In this document: positions 56,445 to 64,000 of the stretch, in pieces
Layout of the letters: each line of letters starts with the position of its first letter
Numbering within the stretch: the stretch's first letter is position 1
NCBI GenBank assembly: GCA_002914805.1
Contig: JXTB01000219.1
Span: 189,512 to 253,511, forward strand
Length of the DNA stretch: 64,000 nt
Reading direction: 5' to 3'
Origin: Parasponia andersonii
Taxonomy: Eukaryota; Streptophyta; Magnoliopsida; Rosales; Cannabaceae
Made by a program: the position numbers and the translations under genes
Notes under the pieces: model-generated
Seen by the model: the letters and a program-made list of their open reading frames with translations, nothing else
The model's database searches: none
What the model was told of the DNA's origin: nothing

Positions 56445-56835
56445 TTATAATATAAATATCAACAAGGGGATAATGTATGACAAAGAAGATAATGTACGAC
56501 AAAGATAAAAGTTCACTATAATCTAACTTGTAAGTGTATTGCCTACTCTCTTTGTAATCCATCTTTTTTTTTAATGAAAATAAAATTATTTAACTGAATT
56601 TAAGAAAATCTTTATCCATAAGCACGTCAAGTTTCTTCTAAGATTCGAGAAGTGGTCTTTCACTACACACAAAACTTATGAATTCTGGTTAGTCAATTAA
56701 GTAATAATCTTTCATAGTCAGGTTTAATACTTAATCCAACATTTTCTATTTGAAATTAAATACGAAGATATGAATGTGAGATAAAATAATATTTATTATT
56801 GGCAAAATGCGCTTGTGAGAATTTTGGATATTATA
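56445..56835 (-). repeat. T2 5' LTR, second part
   Basis: Resumes with TTATAATATAAATATCAACA, aligned with 35336-35629 of the other LTR, and ends GGATATTATA before the TSD ATATT (56836-56840). Confidence 0.9.
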
Positions 56836-57890
56836 ATATTTTTCTTGATATTTTAGAAAAAGTGGACATTTTTCAAATTAATTCCAAAAGGCGATATTTT
56901 GTAATTCTTGGATTTAAAACTCGTTAAAGGCTCAAGATTTCAAAATTGAATTCTGATTTCAAATTTAGATTCAGTGTGATCGAGAAATGAGTTTTGTTAC
57001 ATAATTTCGCTATATTTTGAAGTGGTACAAATTTCGAGACTCGTCAATAGTGCCATTATGTGTGCCAGAGGGTGGGTCTTACTTGGAATCCACTTTTGAC
57101 AAATTACACGTCTAACCTAATATTTTTGGATGCTCTGAATTTAGTGTGAACCTTCGTTTCTCATTCTGAGGCTCTATTGGAAAAGTCATTTTTTGTTTCT
57201 CATTCTGAAGCTCTATTGGAAAAGTTATTTTTTCAAGTGAGCTTACCAGGATCCCAGAACAATCATTTGAGCCCCTAAGTGATCAACGGGTATTTTCTTC
57301 GAGCATTGTTAGCTTGGTATAGCTACCATATTAAGGTAAAGATTCAATTACCCGGTTTTATACTTGTTTTAATTTATAATTACATTGTAATAGATTATGA
57401 AAATCGTGGTATATGCGACGATTCAATAAGTTATGGAAACATATTGGATTATACTATGATTGGACTGTCTGAATTTTTATTGATATTTTTAAATTGTGAT
57501 TATAAGGCAAAATAGCAGTTTGCTCCCTATATTATAGTAAATCACAGAATAATACCAAGTGGGGTTCAAAGCATGATTCGATTAGTTTCTTGATTCATAT
57601 TTATTGTGAACTATTAAATTTTGTATATACTATAGGATCATATATAAGAACCTCTTGGACATCGTGATATTTAGTGGACGACCAATATCCCCACCGTTGG
57701 TAAGAGCCCGTAAACTTACGTGGTAAGAGCCCATAAACTTGCACAGAGTCTTCTGATTATCCCATCTAGTTTGGTAGGTATAGACACATGGATATCTCTC
57801 TAGTTTTCTGAGATACGTATCAAGCAAAAGTACTTAGTACATGTAATACGAGTTACTCAGGTCCATACTAAAAGGATGTAAGCCCATGGG
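56836..57890 (+). repeat. O 3' LTR, second part
   Basis: Continues the AT-rich module seen before T2. It matches the reverse complement of 63300-63720 (the ATTCTTGGATTTA and CGAGAAATGAGTTTTG blocks) and, from 57650, the window start. Two small duplications occur: 39 bp (GTTTCTCATTCTGA at 57156 and 57195) and 23 bp (GGTAAGAGCC at 57699 and 57722). ORFs 57279-57515 and 57630-57827 are chance. It ends at the TSD ATGGG. Confidence 0.85.
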
Positions 57891-59535
57891 TGTTAGAATA
57901 ATGTCCTATAACGCAGTTTATTATTTAGACATTATAAACAATATTTATTGGATTATTTATTTGTCTATTTTATTATTAATAAATTCCATGTTATGAATTT
58001 CTATGTCATTTGTGTCCCATTGATATACATGTGATGTGTATGTTTATCTTATGCAAATATCTAAAAAGATTCCAAGACAAGAAATGAGTAATAAAGAATT
58101 ATTCGAATGATGAGTTCATATGTGGGAGACATTATATTCTTTATTTCATTATTTCTAAATTAAATTGTTCACATTCTGCGTATTAAAGATGGAATACTTT
58201 ACTATGCCATAGAATGTATTGTTATCTATTTAATTAATGAAGGCTCTAATTATCAAAGTGAGTCTTCAGATAGAAACACTAGTATATTATAAGAAAGTTA
58301 TAACAGCATCGAACAGGATATAGTGAATTAGAATTTGAGGTTAAGTGTCGTAACTCAAATTTATAATTTTACTAATCTAACACTATTGTAGAAGACCTTA
58401 ATCCTAGTGATTAATAAACTTACTTTTATGTATGTTGTCTTTTTGAGTTATTGAAGGACTAGTCCTGATTTATGGTTCGAACTCCGGTTTCTTGAAAGAC
58501 AAGGTATATGAAATGTGTAGAACGTTTTTCATGATAGACACCATACATATGATGTCACTTTGAGTTTTTTCAAGTACTTGGATAATATAAACTAGGGCCC
58601 TGGTATTACTATGTGAATTTGACTGTATTAGTATTAGCAGATACAAACACCGTAGTCAACTATTATCAATTAGATAAAAAAATGGCAACTCAAAGATAAA
58701 TATGTACTAAAGGGATAATACGATAATTTCACCCTACTAATATGACATTGCATTGGGGGTATGTCTACAGGTATAGCATATGCTAAATGGATAAAGCTAA
58801 TTAATTGTTAATAAGCTTTACAAAAAATAAATGACATTTAATCCAAGAGTTCAATATTGGGCCTATACTAGTGTGACCCAATATTAATGGACAAGGTCAG
58901 AGTTAATTATGATAGTGGGTATATGGTCTATTGGAGATTAGGCTTTATGAATCTATCTGGTCCCCTTTTTAGGTCAAATTTAAGCCCAATAGTTATTTGA
59001 TGATCAGTTGAGCCCAATAATCCCAATAAGTCCATTAAGGTATACTAATCTCTCTATAGTTAGGAGAAAAATTCTCTAACTGCAAAAAAAAACACTACAC
59101 ATGAAACACCCCATTGAGAAGAGAGTGTCACATGCATAACAAAGAGAGAGGGAGAGCAGAAAATCGACTAACCCTAGGGATTCCATCCTTGGTGTTTTTA
59201 GTCAACCCGGAGAAATTGTTTCGAGAAGATTGTCTTCTTGTTCGTCTACGGATCTCTTTATTGGAATCAAGAAGGTGACTACTCACTGGATCAATCAAAC
59301 GGCTTTCGAGAATAGATAAGAAGACGAGAAGGTTATGGAGCGATTCCGGGTTTTGTTTTTATCTAGATCAAGAGTTAATTTATATTAGATCATGATCCAA
59401 AATATTTTGTAAAAAGAAAAATTTTGAAAGACCAATTCCGTTGCGTTTCTTAATTTTGCAAAACTATGGTATTCTTGAAAATGATTTTCTAAAAATATTT
59501 TCAGAAATTTTATTCCAGCTAACACCAGCAATATT
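57891..59535 (+). mobile_element. Copia-type solo LTR (D) in O's 3' LTR
   Basis: Starts TGTTAGAATAATG. It interrupts sequence that is continuous in the 5' LTR of O (CATGGGATGGGATGATTTATG near 228). The flanks are ATGGG at 57886-57890 and 59536-59540. The inner end CCAGCTAACACCAGCAATATT contains the expected CTAACA partner of TGTTAG 15 bases before the duplication, so the right boundary may be 59524 with extra filler, or 59535. A purine-rich GAGAGAGGGAGAGCAG leader near 59145 fits a transcribed R/U5. No interior or coding sequence. Confidence 0.72.
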
Positions 59536-60255
59536 ATGGGATGATTTATGATATGTACAATGATGTGGTTTTATTTTTGGACTTGAATATGTGAATATTC
59601 TTGATATTAATTATTTATAAACTTGGTTTATAAATAGATTTTGGAAAAGAAATTAACCATGCAGGTTTAGTAAAATTATATCTATTCAAAAAGGTAATTA
59701 AATTTCTACTGAGTATGTGAATACTCACTCCCCTACTTCTATAAGGTATTCATCTATTTGAGGTAGTAATCTCAGTGGTCAGATAAGCTGCGTAGCTTGT
59801 ATTTGCTTTCCCACTCCTTTTCCTTAATGGGTATCTATTCTCTATTAATTACTTTTTCCTTGTCCAATTATTTAGCCAAGATCAATAAATTTACTAATTA
59901 GATGTATGAGGACGGTTTTCTTATTAATTTGAGATATTAAAACTACAAGTGATTTAATGTAAATTATTTTGGGTATTAGACTTAAATTTTTAGTTAAACT
60001 CAATTTACCAAAATTGATAGTTTCTCAACAAGTATTCAAATGAAATAGTTGGAAATTTTCTTGAATCTTATTTAGTATTTTTCTTAAGTAATTAAAAACT
60101 AATAAGGGTTTTGAATATTATATAATTCGTAATGATTTGAGGATCAAAATAAAATTATTTAATACTCGATTTGTCCTGAATTTAGTGAAATTAATATTTT
60201 ATTATATTTCACTTAAAATTACTGAAAATTACAGCTTCGATTTCCAGTCATCACA
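59536..60255 (+). repeat. O 3' LTR, third part and end
   Basis: Aligns closely with 231-928 at the window start (TATGATATGTACAATGATGT, AACCATGCAGGTTTAGTAAA and others) and ends TTCCAGTCATCACA. Confidence 0.88.
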
Positions 60256-60933
60256 TTTAAAAAGTAAGTATTCTATACATAATGAAAACATGTAATTATT
60301 TTTCTACTAAGCATTGGCTCATCTTTTTTCTTCCCATCAGGTAGCACCTAGTATGATTTGGATAAGGAGACTTAGTTGAGGCATTGGAAGCTTACTAATA
60401 GTTGCTTTGTTTTTGAAAAATTTCTACTCGATTTATGGGTATTGGACTTAAGCATGAATATCGATTGTTTATGGCTATATACACATATTTGTAAGATTAT
60501 ATGATAATTTACATTTCCTATGTCTATGGTTGATGGTGAGAGATGAATATATGATGCATGATATTGGACAACTAATTTTATTTAGTTTATCTTTAAAGAA
60601 TGACATATAATTGTAGGATTATTTAAAATTAGACATTTCTAGAGAGGCCAATTGAGATATTTACATGTTTTTAAAATTTTTTTTTATTATTCAAAACGAA
60701 ATTTAAGTATTTTTAATTTATGAAATACTTATTCTATCACTGCTTAATCTCAGAGTCATGACATGACCGAAATTGTAAAGAAAGTTTGTCGTAGTAAACC
60801 TTTTATATATAAATTAAACTTAAACAAAGGTTAAATAATGGGAAGAAATTGTAAAAAAATATTTTTTTGGAAAATTTTTAAAAAATTAAAATATTTTAGA
60901 AATAGTAATTTGATTTGCCTCAAATATAATTTT
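60256..60933. other. Flanking DNA right of O
   Basis: No gene. TTTCTACTAAGCATTGGCTC and TTCTTCCCATCAGGTAGCA near 60300-60345 look like the 3' part of a Gypsy LTR in plus orientation, so O may have landed in an older LTR. TATAATTTT at 60925-60933 is the left TSD of the MITE. Confidence 0.4.
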
Positions 60934-61493
60934 GGGATAACAAAAATATCTCCTAGATTTTGATGAAATGCTCAATACATTCTTTTAGTTTTCATAAATT
61001 ACAAAAATATTCCCTCTGATTTACAAATTAATACAAATTTCATCCTATAGCTTATTAGGTCAAAATTAACAAACAAAATGTTAAAAATACTATCTCTTTA
61101 AACTTGTAACAAATCTTTTTTTTTTTTGAAATAACCAAGATACTATTATCTAAATACAATTAAATTGCTAAAAAATGAAAAACATTATTTAAAAAAATTA
61201 TATAAGATTTTTATCACCATATCTTCTTATTCTTAGTCATTTTTCTCTTTCATCTTCCACTATTGTTTTCTTCACTGAACACTATTTATTACTTTTTAAG
61301 TAGTATTTGTTTTGTTATAAGTTTAGAAAAAGAGTAATTTTAATATTTTATTTGTTAATTTTAATCTAATAAGTTATAGAAGTAAAATTTATATTAATTT
61401 GCTAATGAAAAAAATATTTTTATAATCTATGAAAAGTGAAGGAACGTGATGAATATTTCTTCAAAACACATGGCATGATTTTGTTATTAACCC
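60934..61493. mobile_element. MITE with long terminal inverted repeats, Mutator-like
   Basis: About 560 bp. The left arm (60934 to about 61092) and the reverse complement of the right arm (about 61331-61493) align over roughly 150 bp; for example CAAATTAATACAAATTT pairs with CAAATTAATATAAATTT, and TTATTAGGTCAAAATTAACA with TTATTAGATTAAAATTAACA. Ends are GGGATAACAAAAAT and, inverted, GGGTTAATAACAAAAT. The flanks are TATAATTTT (60925-60933) and TATAATTAG (61494-61502), 7 of 9 identical; a 9-bp duplication and long TIRs are typical of Mutator-like elements. The 240-bp centre has no coding capacity. Confidence 0.78.
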
Positions 61494-61951
61494 TATAATT
61501 AGTTTGCCTCTAGCGCCAGCATGTTTTTTGTTTTTTCGAATAGGAACGTGAACATGCAACATGGGCTGTATCGGATCGAGACAAAGGTGGGATTTGGAAA
61601 TAATAATTAATTAAAACTCCAGCTCGGTCAGAAATCATTGCCTGCACGTTTAATAATTTACTATTCTCGCAAAGCGTTTCATTAATGAAATGAAGTTGGA
61701 ACATCAGAATACTCTACATCACAGTTTAGGGAAACGAACAAAAAAAAAGGAAAAACAATTTCACAATTTTAAAATACAATGAAATTTAGCACCATGTTAT
61801 TCCCCGGGTATTGATATCTAACAATTAAGGTACTCTCGTTACTTATAGATCAAACTCTGACGTTTGCTGTTTGTACCGAGTAGTAGAGATTCTCCTATGG
61901 CTAAATCGGCAGATGAATTTGGCTGAGTATCAAGTGAAAAATGATGATAGT
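61494..61951. other. Unassigned flanking DNA
   Basis: 458 bp that look single-copy within this window. One 64-codon minus-strand ORF (61510-61704) has no family resemblance. The last five bases (ATAGT) would be the TSD of the next LTR. Confidence 0.4.
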
Positions 61952-64000
61952 TGTCACGACCGAAAATCTAAAGCTGTGACTTTTAGTAATTTTGAATAAA
62001 TATAATAATAAATAGTAGTTTCTAAAATTTCAGAAAAATTTAAGTCATTGAAATTTAAGTTTAGTCCTTAAAAATAAGTAAATTATAAAATTGGACAAAT
62101 TAAAAAAAAATTATGATATTATTTACCATTTTCAAATTTTCAAGTAAATTTTTCATTTTAAGATGAGAGAAAATCCTAATTAACTAGTTTAAAAATTTTT
62201 ATTAATTGATGAAGTTTAATAAAACAGTTCAGATTAATACCCTATACCCAATGCTCAAATAATTTACATAAAATCATTTTATTTTGTAAGTACTTGATTT
62301 AATAACAAAAATCATCTTCATACATCTACTCAGTAAATATATTACTATTGGCTAAATAAATTTTGACTTAGAAAATGGTATTGATACAGAGTACAAATCA
62401 ACTAATGAAGAGGATTGAAACTGCAAGCATATGCTAAGCATGCTTCCCAGACCACCAGAATAATTACACAAAATAAATCGACACCTGAAAAGAGGAGGAA
62501 GTAGGGGGGTGAGCATGTGAATGTTTAGTAGAAATTCAATTACTTTTCTTTTATTATTATTATTGTTGCAAATTTTACCAAACCTGTATAGTTAATACCT
62601 TTTCCAAAATCCATTTATAAACCAGGAATAAAATAATTAATATCCAAAGTAGTCACATCTTTAAAATTAAAACCAAAAATCCACATTTGTACATATCATA
62701 AATCAAAGTATCCCATGAGCTCACACCCTCTCATCACGAACTATAGTAAGTTGTACTACGTGTACTAAGTACTCTCTGCCTGATAACTATCCTTGAAAAC
62801 TGTAGGGATGCCCATGTATTTAGTCTATCAAACCAGAGGGACAACTGAATGCCTACACCTACTGAATGGGAATAATTAGAAAAATTTGGCGCGGGTTTCT
62901 GGGCTCTTACCGAAGGTGGGTGTACTAGTCTGCCTATACAATACAGTAATGCCTAAGATGTATCTCATGTGTGATCTTATGGTATATACAATATATAACA
63001 AAATATGCATAATAACCATACAATACATAACCAAACAATGCTTTAAAATTCAACTTGGTATTATTCTGGGATTTACTATACATGGACAGCACACCGCTGT
63101 TTTACCCCATAGTCATAATATAAAAATATATTTAAAATTCATACAATCCAATCCCAATATAATCCAATAATTTTTAGTTATTTATTGGAACATCATTTAT
63201 TCATGATTTTTTACAAAAATAGTTATAATGAGAATTTTCAAATTAAAACATGTATAAAATCTAGTAATTGAATCTCTACCCCAATTGAGTATCCAAATAG
63301 TGCTATGGAGCTATGGAGGAAGTTTGGAGTCATTTGGGTATCGTCTAAAAGATCGGGCATTGTTTTCAAGCCTTTGATTGATAAGTTTGAAAACTTGATT
63401 TTCAATCAGAGCTTCAAATCGTGAAACAAACCTCACCACTGAATTTAGAGAACCCAAAAATACTAGGTTAGAAATATAATTTGACCGATTCAGGCTCAGA
63501 CTGGACCCGTGCCCATGGCTCGTAAAACGAGACTACTCATGAGCCTCAAAATTTGTGCTATTTCGAAACATAGTGATATTGTATCTCAAAATTCGTTTCT
63601 CGACCTCATTAAATCTAAATTTAAAATCAAAAATCAATTTCGAGATTCTGAACATTGAATAGGCTCTAAATCCAAGAATTACAAAAATGTCTCTTTTCAG
63701 AATTAATTTGAAAAATATCTATTTTTTGAAAGTATTTAGAAAAATATCATCTTTGTTGTTTATTTAAATAAGTATCACTTTTCTGAAATATTTCAGAAAA
63801 TATCATTATCACATAATTATTTAAAAAGTGTTAATTTCGAAAATATTTGAAAAAAAATATCGACTTTGCTAATTATTTGTAAAAATGTCATATTTGCATA
63901 AATATTTTAAAAAATGATAGTTTTCAAAGCTCAGCCCAAGGTCTGAATCTGAATAGTAATAGACTCTAGTCCAACACTATTTAGTTTTATAAAAATATCA
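61952..64000 (-). repeat. LTR of O's family, minus orientation, runs off the right edge
   Basis: Starts TGTCACGACCGAAAATC. Its reverse complement matches O's LTR end (ATTACTAAAAGTCACAGCTT near 895-915) and continues through the blocks equal to 1-928, 56836-57890 and 32930-33370. At 2.05 kb it is incomplete (full length about 2.7 kb). Whether it is a solo LTR or the 3' LTR of a minus-strand element starting further right cannot be told. ORF 62886-63170 is chance. Confidence 0.85.

Larger units (their letters stand above)
33375..56835 (-). mobile_element. T2: Ty3/Gypsy chromovirus, Tekay/Del-like, with nested Tat and hAT-like insertions
   Basis: Flanked by a perfect duplication ATATT (33370-33374 and 56836-56840). 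Left end TATAACACCTCC, right end GGATATTATA. Read on the minus strand: 5' LTR (right), primer site, gag, PR, RT, INT, chromodomain, purine tract, 3' LTR (left). Without its two insertions it is about 9 kb. Its LTR (2.26 kb) shares end motifs with the T1 family but is a distinct family. All coding parts are broken, and RNase H is mostly deleted. Confidence 0.92.
1..60255 (+). mobile_element. Outer LTR retrotransposon O (Ty3/Gypsy type), host of all nested insertions; 5' end outside window
   Basis: O is reconstructed from five interior and four LTR pieces that join up once the younger insertions are removed. Its 5' LTR tail (1-928) matches the last third of the 3' LTR (57650-60255). A degenerate TGGTATCAGAGC-type primer site follows the 5' LTR, and a purine tract preceded by the common Gypsy pol-end sequence TTTCGAGACGAAATTC precedes the 3' LTR. 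Inside the window O contributes about 7.6 kb of its own DNA; everything else within these limits is younger. No gag or pol homology can be recognised in its remaining interior, so it is either very old or a non-autonomous LARD-like element. The right flank after the LTR end is TTTAA; the matching left duplication is off the window. Confidence 0.8.

Noticed and set aside
57891..59535. Possible small complete element (TRIM) instead of a solo LTR
   Set aside because: No internal direct LTR pair, primer site or purine tract could be found within 1.6 kb.

Overview
This is plant nuclear DNA, almost certainly from an angiosperm. The whole window is one deep nest of LTR retrotransposons plus two small DNA transposons. 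I found no intact host gene, tRNA, rRNA, CRISPR array or bacterial feature. Most of it is very AT-rich, runs of Ty3/Gypsy and Ty1/Copia protein homology are broken by stops, and several LTR pairs and target-site duplications (TSDs) can be matched by eye. The species cannot be named from the sequence alone.

Layout from outside in. Level 0 is an old Ty3/Gypsy-type element (called O here, plus strand). Its 5' LTR runs off the left edge and ends at about 928, its primer-binding site is at 933, its polypurine tract at about 32431, and its 3' LTR runs from 32446 to 60255 in three pieces. Level 1 insertions into O are: two solo LTRs of one family in minus orientation (1132-4035, TSD GTTAT; 4179-7145, TSD GTGAA); a different solo LTR (8516-11332, near-TSD GTTAA/ATTAA); a Tekay/Del-like chromovirus T1 (11923-30785, plus strand, TSD ATAGC); a second Tekay/Del-like chromovirus T2 in O's 3' LTR (33375-56835, minus strand, TSD ATATT); and a Copia-type solo LTR in O's 3' LTR (57891-59535, TSD ATGGG). 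Level 2 insertions are: a Copia element in T1's 3' LTR (20234-29114, minus strand, TSD AAGTG); a Tat-lineage Gypsy element in T2's 5' LTR (43222-56444, minus strand, imperfect TSD); and a hAT-like non-autonomous element in the same LTR (41759-42822). To the right of O lie 1.7 kb of flanking DNA carrying a long-TIR, Mutator-like MITE (60934-61493), then an LTR of O's own family in minus orientation from 61952 past the right edge.

Coding content is all retrotransposon-derived and mostly decayed. T1 and T2 keep recognisable protease, reverse transcriptase, integrase and chromodomain segments with many stops; in both, the reverse transcriptase active site is mutated. The Copia element has gag, a pre-integrase domain and the integrase C-terminus but no visible reverse transcriptase. 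The Tat element is the best preserved and most GC-rich. It has gag, a truncated protease, a long open reverse transcriptase with an intact YIDD motif, a second (archaeal-type) RNase H and integrase. On the opposite strand, between pol and the 3' LTR, it carries an extra split gene of about five exons that starts with a region resembling the plant 'putative gypsy type transposon' domain and ends in a coiled coil. A GC-rich tandem repeat array separates the two coding blocks.

Two assembly warnings: an 8-N gap at 4232-4239, and a single N at 50532 that sits exactly at the junction of a nearly identical 966-bp tandem duplication in the Tat integrase, which looks like unmerged contig ends.
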